The position numbers and the translations under genes are program-made. A DNA stretch of 21,405 bases, from contig NZ_MCUW01000041.1 in NCBI RefSeq assembly GCF_002873335.1, positions 1 through 21,405 of the forward strand, in the 5' to 3' direction. Under the pieces are notes generated by a model that had not been told where the DNA came from, searched no databases, and saw nothing but the letters and a program-made list of their open reading frames with translations. Source of the stretch: Vibrio sp. 10N.286.49.B1 (GTDB taxonomy: Bacteria > Pseudomonadota > Gammaproteobacteria > Enterobacterales > Vibrionaceae). This document shows positions 6,713 through 14,028 of this stretch, one piece after another. Numbering within the stretch: position 1 is the stretch's first letter; every line of letters starts with the position of its first letter.

Positions 6713-6896
6713 GTCTTTATTTTTCGTTCGTGTGCCACTTGTACTAAAAATGCGCTATCTAAAGATATCCTCATCTGGTATTTGGCAGTTCCGCTATCAG
6801 ATTTCAAAGCCACATAGACTGCTTTTTGATGGTAGAAGATAGATCAAAGAGGCAACCAGCTAAACTCACACCAACAAATGCACTAGATAAGTACTA
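6713..6896. repeat. Island-end sequence repeated at about 8813-8960
   Basis: No gene is seen. The segment shares interrupted similarity with the DNA after the second ssrA tail. Both have ACTAAAA followed by TGCGCTATCTAA (about 6750 and 8870), then CTGG..AT.T, TTTCAAA and CTTTTTGA blocks in the same order. Together with the tails it forms a diverged direct repeat of roughly 200 bp. Confidence 0.5.
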
Positions 6897-8153
6897 TCAA
6901 ACCTGAAAATCCGTACTCAATTGCCTCCAATGTTGAATGAGAGCAATCTTGTGCTCATCTAGCATCGGTAACTCTTGTAGCTGTTCCAACCATTGAGTTC
7001 TCGCCACTTCAATTACATCCAAAAGGTGCGGCTTAATGGCAACCCAAGGTGCACCCGTTTTCTCTGACCATAATTTGAAGTTCTCCATCGTAATATCGAA
7101 CCACTGCTTGGTGCCCGCCATATTAAGAGCAAGGCTATCGTGTTCTATATATGGTGCGGTAAACACCACATCATAAAGCGGGGACAAGCGTGGAGATTGT
7201 CTATCGCCATAAATGAGCGTCCAGTTTTTTAAATGAGCGTCGCCATTACCAAGCAAGATGTTGATTAGCAACCTTCTTGCCATTTGTTGAATGTCCTTCA
7301 AACGCTCTGCGCTAGTTCGATAGAGCACGTTGCCGAGTTGCTCATAATTGACTCGTTGATACTTATCCGAGGGATAGAGGCCAAAGACCTGAGCAAAATC
7401 TTCTGTGTGAATACGACCTGCACCGCTGCGATCAAACCTCTTGATACCGTAAGCATATTGCTCATCTGGTAACCTAATACTCGGCAAGCCCTCCAGCTCA
7501 GTAAGATTTATTAATCGTACTTCTGGAATATCAGCCCCTGCAGCCTCAGCCAGCTTCATACAGGTATATTCGTTAACAGGTACGCCTTTGTGGACGGTCG
7601 ACGGCGTTTTGATAATCCAAATATCCTCTGAGATTTCCTGATCGATATGGTAACGACCATCCACATGAGATGACGAGAACTTCATCTGCACACCAGCTAA
7701 AGAGAACTTGGTATCAGCGTGTTTAACATCTATCTGCAGGGGCTCTGTCGACAAACGCTGCTCCAATGCCCAAACCGGCACATCGCCCGCTTTAATCGGC
7801 TTGGCAATGACCGCCCCCGGCAAGTTGGAGCCAAGATAGGCAAGAATTGAAAACTCATTATTGGTGTGGCAACGAAGCGCTTTAGCTGTCAATTCTCTCA
7901 ATATTCCCTCAGGCAAGAGGTTGGAGAGGACTGGAGGGATCTTATCGGTTCTAATCTGCGGCTTGTTCAAATAAGTGGGGTCAAGCATCTGCCTCAGAGT
8001 AAAAACAGGTCGAAGATGGTCAGGCATAGCGGTAAAATCAGGGTTGAAAGTCAGTATGTTTTTGCCACCAGCATAACGGGTTATCACAGCAACATCGATA
8101 CCATGAAGCTGAATCTTAAGGCCTTCAACCTTCTCTATCTGCTTACTCATCAT
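6897..8153 (-). CDS. HipA-family kinase, second and distinct type
   Basis: This 418-residue HipA-like kinase differs clearly from the HipA at 5133-6434. An N-terminal beta-rich coupling domain (about 10-120) precedes the kinase core. The candidate autophosphorylation serine is Ser151 in Lys-Phe-Ser-Leu-Ala-Gly-Val-Gln-Met-Lys. The catalytic loop is Gly-Asn-Gly-Asp305-Ala-His-Leu-Lys-Asn, and the metal aspartate is Asp328 in Leu-Tyr-Asp. All are intact, so an active kinase is expected. The target cannot be read from the sequence: some HipA homologues modify aminoacyl-tRNA synthetases other than GltX. The start codon overlaps the stop of the upstream HTH gene (ATGA), and a second in-frame ATG follows at once. 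It is the last gene of a two-gene operon that ends near the first ssrA tail. Confidence 0.88.
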   Translation of the reverse strand: MMSKQIEKVEGLKIQLHGIDVAVITRYAGGKNILTFNPDFTAMPDHLRPVFTLRQMLDPTYLNKPQIRTDKIPPVLSNLLPEGILRELTAKALRCHTNNEFSILAYLGSNLPGAVIAKPIKAGDVPVWALEQRLSTEPLQIDVKHADTKFSLAGVQMKFSSSHVDGRYHIDQEISEDIWIIKTPSTVHKGVPVNEYTCMKLAEAAGADIPEVRLINLTELEGLPSIRLPDEQYAYGIKRFDRSGAGRIHTEDFAQVFGLYPSDKYQRVNYEQLGNVLYRTSAERLKDIQQMARRLLINILLGNGDAHLKNWTLIYGDRQSPRLSPLYDVVFTAPYIEHDSLALNMAGTKQWFDITMENFKLWSEKTGAPWVAIKPHLLDVIEVARTQWLEQLQELPMLDEHKIALIQHWRQLSTDFQV

Positions 8154-8473
8154 TTATCCTCAGAACCAAACCAAAACCCAAGATCATCCTCATCGTCTTG
8201 CAGCGGGTCACTTTTCGGTACTTGGTTCAAACTTTTAAAAGTATCCTCTGTGAGAGCGTTATGCCCTTTGCTTTGCTTCGGTGAGATAGAAAGTTCCAAA
8301 TCAAGTCCTTCTAACACTCTAAGCAAGGTCGATAACTTCACATCGCTACCCGCTTCAATGCGCTGATACTGTTGCTGCTTCATGCCGATTCGCATGTACA
8401 TGTCTTTTTGCTCGATACCGAGTTTTCTGCGCTGCTCAGTGAGCAAGGTTGCGATTTCTTCTAAACTTTTCAT
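8150..8473 (-). CDS. HipB-like HTH antitoxin of the second HipA
   Basis: With the ATG at 8471-8473 the protein has 107 residues. This start is preferred over the in-frame ATG 39 bp upstream because GAGAAGA precedes it directly and the longer N-terminus does not look like an HTH protein. Residues about 5-60 form an Xre/Cro-type helix-turn-helix (Glu-Gln-Lys-Asp-Met, then Gln-Gln-Gln-Tyr-Gln-Arg-Ile-Glu-Ala-Gly). The C-terminal tail is long and acidic (Asp-Asp-Glu-Asp-Asp, Phe-Trp-Phe) and probably contacts the kinase. It overlaps the kinase gene by four bases. By analogy with HipB it should bind the four phased palindromes upstream and repress its own promoter. Confidence 0.85.
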   Translation of the reverse strand: MKSLEEIATLLTEQRRKLGIEQKDMYMRIGMKQQQYQRIEAGSDVKLSTLLRVLEGLDLELSISPKQSKGHNALTEDTFKSLNQVPKSDPLQDDEDDLGFWFGSEDK

Positions 8474-8485
8474 TCTTCTCACCAA

Positions 8486-8592
8486 ACAACCCAAAAGTTG
8501 TACCAAACACAATTAACAATATATTAGTTGTAGCGCATGTCAATAACAACTCTTAAGTTGTTAAAATGCCCACTAACAACTTAAGAGTTGTT
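8486..8592 (-). promoter_or_regulatory. Four operators of the second hipBA-like operon, 30-bp phased
   Basis: Four palindromes of form ACAAC-N6-GTTGT lie at 8486-8501, 8516-8531 (ACAAT variant), 8546-8561 and 8576-8591. The last two extend by one base each side to AACAAC...GTTGTT. Centres are exactly 30 bp apart (8493.5, 8523.5, 8553.5, 8583.5). The motif differs from the TATCC...GGATA sites of the first hipBA operon, so the two repressors should not cross-bind. Confidence 0.88.
8516..8543 (-). promoter_or_regulatory. Promoter of the second hipBA-like operon
   Basis: On the minus strand a perfect TTGACA (8543-8538) is followed after 16 bp by TATTGT (8521-8516). The -10 box lies inside the second operator and the -35 box abuts the third, so occupancy of the array would block the promoter. 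It lies 43 bp before the HTH start codon. Confidence 0.65.
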
Positions 8593-8746
8593 TAGTTAAT
8601 ATTTCTGTGAAGGTGAGGGATGCTAAGAAAAAACGCTTAATGATGAGAAAAAATGAGGTAACAAAAAAGAATAGGTACACCACTAGATACACCGCAAAAA
8701 ATCAAATCGATATTAATTTAATAAAAACAATCACATGAAAAACAGA

Positions 8747-8782
8747 TTCAACTTACGCCATCCCACCAAACGTTTGGAAAGG
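8747..8782 (+). repeat. Second, diverged att-like ssrA 3' end
   Basis: Positions 8747-8768 match the tmRNA tail with a few changes and one missing base (TTCAACTTACGCC then TCCCACCA). The 20 bases CCACCAAACGTTTGGAAAGG (8763-8782) are identical to 6664-6683. The changes would spoil T-arm pairing, so this copy is older or not under tmRNA selection. It bounds a 2.1-kb segment carrying only the second hipBA-like pair. Confidence 0.78.
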
Positions 8783-8812
8783 GCGATAACCCTTTGATTT
8801 ATCGCCCTTTTT
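8781..8812 (+). terminator. Rho-independent terminator after the second ssrA tail
   Basis: GGGCGATAA (8781-8789) pairs with TTATCGCCC (8799-8807), followed by five T residues. Its position relative to the ssrA tail matches the terminator at 6682-6712, but the stem sequence differs, so the terminator function is conserved rather than simply copied. Confidence 0.9.
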
Positions 8813-9053
8813 GTATTTATACATCTAGTTTTAGTCGTTTTGTAATGAACTTAGGTACTAAAACATGCGCTATCTAACCCTAAGTAGTACTGGAATCTAG
8901 TCGCTCCGGTTTCAAATCCCCGCTATCCACAGTCCTCTTTTTGAACATCGATTTGAAGAGCAAAAGCAAAAAACTCAACAAGCCGCCGTTTTGCACTACC
9001 GCTTGGTAGTAACGTTTTTCCATATATACGGCAACAACTTATCTCGTTGCCCT
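8813..9053. other. Non-coding sequence after the second att-like site
   Basis: No gene is seen. The first part repeats the DNA after the first ssrA tail in diverged form. A 6-bp hairpin GGCAAC / GTTGCC (9030-9035, 9046-9051) lies just after the psiE remnant on the minus strand and may be its former terminator, although only a weak T-rich stretch follows. Confidence 0.4.
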
Positions 9054-9152
9054 TTACTCATATTGCTGCTTGTTTCTGAGACCCACATACGGACAGTAAT
9101 GGTGCCCCACCCGAATAAACAGGGCTGCGGCTGCCAAAATAAAGGCAGCTGC
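9054..9152 (-). pseudogene. psiE 3'-end remnant
   Basis: Read on the minus strand, 32 codons and a TAA stop encode the C-terminus of a PsiE protein. About 22 of 32 residues agree with the end of the intact PsiE at 12751-13176, including Ala-Ala-Phe-Ile-Leu-Ala-Ala-Ala and Ile-Arg-Val-Gly-His-His-Tyr. DNA identity is only moderate, so this is not a recent copy. There is no start codon or N-terminal region: similarity stops about 36 bp from the end of the lyase gene, which uses the same reading frame. Confidence 0.85.
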
Positions 9153-9188
9153 ATAAAATCTAACGTTATATAAATAGGCAGTTTTAAC

Positions 9189-11885
9189 TTAACGCTCTAC
9201 ACGTTTAACAAGTCTGATTTCATCTAAATATCCCACGAGTTCATCACTTGGTTCACCAGAATAGCTTATTGCAAATTCATCTACCCGCACTTCAAAACTG
9301 TTGTCCGTGTACTGATTGTGTGCCATCAGTTGGTCGTTGGTATAATCATCGGTATTTACTTCCATCAGAGCAAATAATTCAAGCGTGTCATTGTCACCAG
9401 TATTGAAGTCTAACGTAACCTGGCGAAAACAGCTTTTTACGCTGCCCACATCTGCATCATCAAGTTCACTGACATGCGCACGTCTATCTGCAGCAATTGC
9501 TCCTTCATTAGGTTGGCGCAACCCAAAATGTAATGTGCTGATTGAATCGTCACCTTTACTATCGCAATAATAAACTGATGCCGTCATATCCGTATGCAGA
9601 GGTAAACCACTGACAACCTGACTGAGCCCCGGTTTTGATTCAAAATCATGAGATAATTCACTGGATTTATAACGAATTCTTGCAGAGCCATTTTCTCCTT
9701 CAGAATCATTAAACGCACTGTCTCCTGAACTTCCTACATCGCCATTACCACTGCTGCTACCTTCATATGTAGTCCAAACATCACTGCTTCCTGAATCTTG
9801 TCGCCAAAGCCCTAATTGAGGGTCGGCTACATTAGCAAATAGCTGGACACTTTTTGGCAAACCTAAAACCAACTCAGCGACACCACCACTACCGGAAACA
9901 AACTCTTTATTTACCCATGTATATTCATCTGCTTTTGCTTGTCCTTCTAACGTAACGCCATCACCGACTGCGATTCGATAAGCACCTTTAACAAACGCAG
10001 ACACGTTATAGCGAGTATTGGGCGCTAACGTCACGGCTTGTGACAGTTCACTATTAGCACCAACCATAATACTGCTGTTGCGAGAAAATGCGTCACTACC
10101 TTCGATTAACTGAACGTTTTGATATGACCACCCCTCTAAACCTTCATCAAATGAGGCATTATTTAATGGGGATTCAATCATGATGGCCACCGGCTTGGGT
10201 AACGTATAGTTTACCGGTCCAACATTCTCGTAGTTTAATGGTGCATAAATCGCTTCACTGGCGAATAGCTCATCCGCTCCTACAAGGGTTGTTTCACTGC
10301 GAACTTGACCATCTAGGTCAATATAAACCGCTTCAAACTCTCCTTTCTCATAATCACTGACTGCATCGAGGTTAGGCGAATCATTCGATAGACGATAAAC
10401 TCCGAACTGGTCTTTTTCTAATGCTGCTGAGATAAATTCAAACCCAGGCTCACCAACCCGTAAGCTATCACTATCTGCAAAAGCCTGCCCGTAGATAATA
10501 TTGCCAGTGATCTGTGAAGAAGAATCGAAGCCGCGCTCTGACTGAGTCAATACCGGGCCAATAGCAAGGTCTATTAGATTATTAGCGAGGAAAGCTTGTT
10601 TAGGGGCTGATGACTTTCCACCACCGTCGATATTGAGGCTGTTTACACTATCTACGATAGTATTATGCGCAATATGAACATTTGAGAATTCTTGGTACCC
10701 ATTGTCACCATCACCCGCACCATCAGATCCCATCATCACTATGCCGCCATGATGCGTGGTATCTTTGTAGCGAGCCCCTTCTATGTAGTTATTGGTTACC
10801 GTATGGTCACCATCAACTAGACGTATTCCGCCAGCTAACGGGTAGTCTTCTCCAAAGAAAAAGTTATTACTAATAGTCGCACCGCCACCATGCCGAGTAG
10901 TAACCGAACCATAACTGTTACGAATCGTATTGAAGCTAATCGTATTGTTTGTGCCTTTGTTTGACACAATCTCAGCTTCACCTTGAATATTCTCAAAAAG
11001 ATTACCGACAATGAATGAATCACTATCATAATGATGCGTATCACTTAGCCCTGTTCGTATTGCCTCATAGTTGTTATCGCTACTTTGTGCATACATTTGC
11101 CCCTTGGCAGGCGCTCGGTTCGCGATGTAGTTATTATAAACAATGATACCTTGTGCTAGTTCCGCAACCTTAGTCGCTTCATCCCAGCTGCTATCTACCC
11201 AACGGTTAAAAGAAATCATGGGGGATGCGGTGGTTTTACCGCTCAAGATACTATGATCTAGCCAATTGTTTTTTCCGTAGATATGAATCCACTCTCCCGA
11301 AGTCGAATCATCTGAACTAATACCTTGATCAGCATCCACATCGATAACAGCAATTTCAGTAATTCGGCAATGGTGACAAAGATCACCGGTACCAAAACGA
11401 GTGCTGATCAAATTGCTACTTGAGCTTGATGCTCCATTGAAAACAAACCCTTGCAGCTGAACGTAACTGCCACCCATAATAATTTTTGCCGACCCTATTA
11501 TTTCCACTTTCCCTGAATTTTGGGCGGCGACTTTAATGACATTGTCTTCGGTACCAACCCCACCAAAGGTAATCTCAAGATCGTTATAAGTCCCGTCAGC
11601 CAAGCAAAACGTAGTGCCTGCCTGCATATCTTTTGATACCGCGCTTTCTAACGCAGAAGTTGAGGTGAATACCTCGCTACAAATAACATCCGGAACGGAT
11701 AAAATAGCGGCAGGAAGAATATCGGCGATGACATCATGACTTTCACCTTCAGTCACTTCACCAGGAGGCTTGGGATCTACAGGAGGCGTACCGCCCGTCG
11801 TGCTGTCTCCAGTAGTATTAGAATCGCTATTACAACCTGCAAGTAATGTTGCGATGATCAAAAAACTAAGCTTACCCAACTTCAT
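9189..11885 (-). CDS. Lipoprotein alginate lyase, polysaccharide lyase family 6
   Basis: The 898-residue protein starts with a lipoprotein signal ending in Leu-Leu-Ala-Gly-Cys18, so it should be anchored in the outer membrane. A Thr/Gly/Pro linker (20-47) leads to a right-handed beta-helix (about 65-480). There Glu303, Glu305, Lys310 (Ser-Asn-Lys) and Arg331 (Arg-His-Gly) have the spacing of the calcium-binding and catalytic residues of PL6 / chondroitinase B enzymes. The usual reaction is beta-elimination of alginate. Residues about 570-898 look like two beta-sandwich carbohydrate-binding modules joined by a Ser/Gly-rich linker. The ATG at 11885 is preferred because TGGAGAG precedes it and the signal peptide starts there. 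An in-frame ATG 24 bp upstream would disturb the signal. The gene lies between a psiE remnant and intact psiE, suggesting acquisition. Confidence 0.85.
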   Translation of the reverse strand: MKLGKLSFLIIATLLAGCNSDSNTTGDSTTGGTPPVDPKPPGEVTEGESHDVIADILPAAILSVPDVICSEVFTSTSALESAVSKDMQAGTTFCLADGTYNDLEITFGGVGTEDNVIKVAAQNSGKVEIIGSAKIIMGGSYVQLQGFVFNGASSSSSNLISTRFGTGDLCHHCRITEIAVIDVDADQGISSDDSTSGEWIHIYGKNNWLDHSILSGKTTASPMISFNRWVDSSWDEATKVAELAQGIIVYNNYIANRAPAKGQMYAQSSDNNYEAIRTGLSDTHHYDSDSFIVGNLFENIQGEAEIVSNKGTNNTISFNTIRNSYGSVTTRHGGGATISNNFFFGEDYPLAGGIRLVDGDHTVTNNYIEGARYKDTTHHGGIVMMGSDGAGDGDNGYQEFSNVHIAHNTIVDSVNSLNIDGGGKSSAPKQAFLANNLIDLAIGPVLTQSERGFDSSSQITGNIIYGQAFADSDSLRVGEPGFEFISAALEKDQFGVYRLSNDSPNLDAVSDYEKGEFEAVYIDLDGQVRSETTLVGADELFASEAIYAPLNYENVGPVNYTLPKPVAIMIESPLNNASFDEGLEGWSYQNVQLIEGSDAFSRNSSIMVGANSELSQAVTLAPNTRYNVSAFVKGAYRIAVGDGVTLEGQAKADEYTWVNKEFVSGSGGVAELVLGLPKSVQLFANVADPQLGLWRQDSGSSDVWTTYEGSSSGNGDVGSSGDSAFNDSEGENGSARIRYKSSELSHDFESKPGLSQVVSGLPLHTDMTASVYYCDSKGDDSISTLHFGLRQPNEGAIAADRRAHVSELDDADVGSVKSCFRQVTLDFNTGDNDTLELFALMEVNTDDYTNDQLMAHNQYTDNSFEVRVDEFAISYSGEPSDELVGYLDEIRLVKRVER

Positions 11886-11918
11886 ATACTCTCCATGTAA
11901 ATATATCATCTTGTATTT

Positions 11919-11929
11919 TTGTAATACAA
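11919..11929. promoter_or_regulatory. GntR/FadR-type operator candidate before the alginate lyase
   Basis: TTGTAATACAA is a perfect 11-bp palindrome fitting TNGTNNNACNA, the consensus of FadR-subfamily GntR regulators. It overlaps a larger inverted repeat TTGTATT...AATACAA (11911-11929) and lies 34 bp upstream of the lyase start. Regulation of alginate genes by a GntR protein would fit; the regulator is not in the window. Confidence 0.5.
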
Positions 11930-11990
11930 TGTGATAAATAAGAAGTTTGTTCTGTGACTCTCAACACAATTACTTGAGGTGTGAAACACA

Positions 11991-12119
11991 TTGACAGGCT
12001 TACACCGTGAATCTGTGATTCAAATCTAGGATCACATCCCTTTTAGGTGACGATGCCGCTGAAGCTCTAGGTTACCGACAGACCAAATAGTCTATCGATG
12101 ACCTAAGTTGCGGTTTTTT
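11991..12119 (+). ncRNA. Candidate small RNA with promoter and terminator
   Basis: A perfect -35 TTGACA (11991-11996), a 17-bp spacer and TGTGAT (12014-12019) form a promoter. About 95 bases after the expected start lies a terminator-like structure. In it CCGC (12056-12059) pairs with GCGG (12110-12113), an inner 16-position stem (12068-12083 with 12090-12105) has 14 pairs, one of them a G-U pair, and six T residues follow. No reading frame fills the interval. The RNA would run opposite to the lyase and psiE genes. It could instead be a relic of a lost gene end. Confidence 0.35.
12056..12119 (+). terminator. Long-stem terminator-like hairpin
   Basis: An outer CCGC/GCGG pair and an inner stem with loop CAAATA (12084-12089) are followed by TTTTTT at 12114-12119. 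No plus-strand protein gene ends here, so it points to an untranslated transcript. Confidence 0.6.
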
Positions 12120-12710
12120 GGCAATAGGCGTCGGCAATCAATACTAAACAACGTCATCATTCAACTTCTGATTTTTAAATGAGCCGATCAATTCAATATA
12201 ACTCTGTAGTACTAATTGCCTTTATTACTGTGGTGTAGTTGCTCAGGTGGCATTACGATAAAACTCACAGTTCGTGGGTTATTGACTCAGTTTCATCGAT
12301 TTACACAAATCTGATACATAATTCAATATTATTGTCAGATTACATCTCAACAATATAATAAATTTCTGACGCTCAATAAATTTGAATCATTGCTTTTGGT
12401 AACATTCAACAACACGGCAACGATCAAGTTAACCACTGCACCATAAAAACGGTGGCTACTTAGAATGAGTACCTCAATGTCCTAAAGTGAAAATTTCCAT
12501 ATGGAGTATTTCGTTAATTATGTAGTGGTTTTAGTAATTTAACGATCTAGTAGCAAATAATATTTGTTCGTAAGGGTGCTTAATACCAATTAATACAGAA
12601 GCGCTCAAAGATAATTTATTACAAGATAGTTGAGTTTCTAACATCATATGATCTGGCTGCTTCTTCAATAGAGTAGCTAGGTTTAAATGATATATTGAGC
12701 GATATTGGAT
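12120..12710. other. AT-rich intergenic stretch without visible gene
   Basis: No reading frame with a credible start, ribosome site and protein pattern is seen on either strand. Short repeats occur, for example CTAGGTTTA at about 12677 recurring in the psiE terminator. It separates the acquired-looking lyase from intact psiE and may contain junk from that event. Confidence 0.5.
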
Positions 12711-12737
12711 AAAAACCTAGTTAAAATAACTAGGTTT
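12711..12737 (-). terminator. psiE terminator
   Basis: An 11-bp perfect stem (12713-12723 with 12727-12737, loop of three bases) is followed on the minus strand by a run of five T residues partly inside the stem. It lies 14 bp after the psiE stop. Confidence 0.85.
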
Positions 12738-12750
12738 ACTTAATCAGTCT

Positions 12751-13176
12751 TTACTCATCTGGCCGCTTAGTTCTGATATCTACATAAGGCCAGTAATGGT
12801 GCCCGACTCGAATCAATAACGTCGCGGCAGCGAGTATAAAGGCAGCAACAGATAGCCAAACGATTAGCACTGCATCCAACTCTTTCATGCCTAGAGTGAT
12901 ATACCGAGCTATCGCCATCATGGCGATATAGATAGGATAACGAACCGGGATTTTCCCGTTCATTACAAATTGCTGAACCATGGCCAACACTTCTAAATAG
13001 ATAAACATAAGAAGGATATCGGTCAACTGAACTCGGCGTTCAGTGAAAACGTGCATGAATTCCTCCATCATGGCAAACAGTGTTGCAAGCGTAATGGCGA
13101 CTAACAGCACGGCCTCAAGCACGTAAAAAACCTTCAAAAAAGGCTTACTAAAGGATTTCGGTAAGTGGGATGGCAT
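12751..13176 (-). CDS. psiE: PsiE-family membrane protein
   Basis: This 141-residue protein has the size and pattern of PsiE (E. coli 136 residues), a phosphate-starvation-inducible inner-membrane protein of unknown biochemical role. Four hydrophobic segments are visible at about 15-37, 50-71, 80-98 and 103-123. The C-terminus carries Ile-Arg-Val-Gly-His-His-Tyr-Trp-Pro-Tyr-Val-Asp. A second, broken copy of this C-terminus lies at 9054-9152 on the far side of the alginate lyase. The gene has its own terminator and seems to be transcribed alone. No clear Pho box is seen upstream. The ribosome site is weak (GAAGAAC). Confidence 0.85.
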   Translation of the reverse strand: MPSHLPKSFSKPFLKVFYVLEAVLLVAITLATLFAMMEEFMHVFTERRVQLTDILLMFIYLEVLAMVQQFVMNGKIPVRYPIYIAMMAIARYITLGMKELDAVLIVWLSVAAFILAAATLLIRVGHHYWPYVDIRTKRPDE

Positions 13177-13368
13177 AAACGTTCTTCAAAAATGGTTAAT
13201 CTATATTCTAGATTAGCATGCATCAGCGTTAATCGCGCAATCTCCCGTCATCACCTTTATTTTGCCATCCATAAACACTAGACACGATCCACAGCCCATC
13301 ATGCCTTTAGATAAAAGCCCCACACACATTTTGAATGCGTGTCCAATAAGGCTCTACACCATGCTCAT

Positions 13369-13395
13369 AAAAAAGGAGAAGTACAAACCCTCTCC
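13369..13395 (-). terminator. Terminator of the histidine-rich protein operon
   Basis: On the minus strand GGAGA (13395-13391) pairs with TCTCC (13379-13375) and is followed by six T residues (13374-13369). It lies about 33 bp after the stop of the histidine-rich gene. The stem is short, so its strength is moderate. Confidence 0.6.
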
Positions 13396-13427
13396 CCTTT
13401 CAAGCTCATTCGCATTTGGACAAAGAG

Positions 13428-13925
13428 TTAATTGATGCTGAGTAAGCGTCCTCGTTCTATATCCTGCTGAACGATATCTGCCGATAGGTCAGCATGGTCG
13501 TGGTTATGGTTATGGTGTTCATGGGCGTGTGTATGATCATGTTGATGATTTTTAGATTTCGCTAACTTATCCGCATCTAAGTAAGTGGTCGTTAAATCTG
13601 AACAAAAATCTTGGCTCCATAACGCTCGTGCATTGTCGTCACCCATAATCGTTTCCGCTTTAGGCCCTAGTTTATCCATGTAGAACATACCTAATTCTTC
13701 ACCGGTTGCATTAGCTTGGTTGATTAAATTGGTAAAAGCAGGCTCTTGATCCTCATCGGATAGATAGCCATTTCTATAACAAACCGTCAAACCGATAATG
13801 TCGTCACCTAGTCGCTCTAGTGCTGGACTAAAATGATTGTGACTGTGGTTATGTCCTTCCGCTACTGCCATCGTCGGCGTAACAAGTAGACATGCAAGGG
13901 TAAGTGATTTTAAAACGTGATTCAT
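13428..13925 (-). CDS. Exported histidine-rich protein, probable metal binder
   Basis: With the ATG at 13925 the protein has 165 residues and a normal signal peptide ending near Ala-Val-Ala22. An in-frame ATG 18 bp upstream would put charged residues ahead of the signal and lacks a ribosome site. Two histidine clusters (about 25-31 and 127-144, alternating His-Asn, His-Asp and His-Glu) flank a helical middle part with two cysteines (Cys49, Cys108) that could form a disulfide. Such clusters bind zinc, nickel or copper. No named family is recognised. It is last in the probable operon of the metallo-hydrolase, so a role as periplasmic zinc store or chaperone for that enzyme is plausible but unproven. 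Confidence 0.75.
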   Translation of the reverse strand: MNHVLKSLTLACLLVTPTMAVAEGHNHSHNHFSPALERLGDDIIGLTVCYRNGYLSDEDQEPAFTNLINQANATGEELGMFYMDKLGPKAETIMGDDNARALWSQDFCSDLTTTYLDADKLAKSKNHQHDHTHAHEHHNHNHDHADLSADIVQQDIERGRLLSIN

Positions 13926-14028
13926 AGGATACGGTCTCCACATCTAATGTGATTTAATCAAAGAAATTTGAGTCAACATAGTCAATAAATTTCCTTATTC
14001 ATTTCACTAATCAAACATGCCAATAGAG

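Noticed and set aside
8904..8930. tRNA- or tmRNA-like 3' end (GGTTTCAAATCCCC then CCAC)
   Set aside because: No acceptor-stem partner or anticodon arm can be built. It aligns better with the diverged island-end repeat, so it is left within that repeat.
1..8960. Integron attC repeats or a CRISPR array
   Set aside because: No attC-type core sites with long imperfect palindromes, and no regularly spaced identical repeats with unique spacers. The regular arrays at 4736-4837 and 8486-8592 are short palindromic operators.
9153..9188. psiE remnant as an extension of the alginate lyase by readthrough
   Set aside because: The frames do coincide, but the remnant encodes a membrane segment unsuited to a secreted lyase end. 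It is better explained as a broken psiE copy.
12014..12036. CRP-like site TGTGA...TCACA
   Set aside because: The halves are 13 bases apart instead of 6, so it does not fit the CRP spacing.
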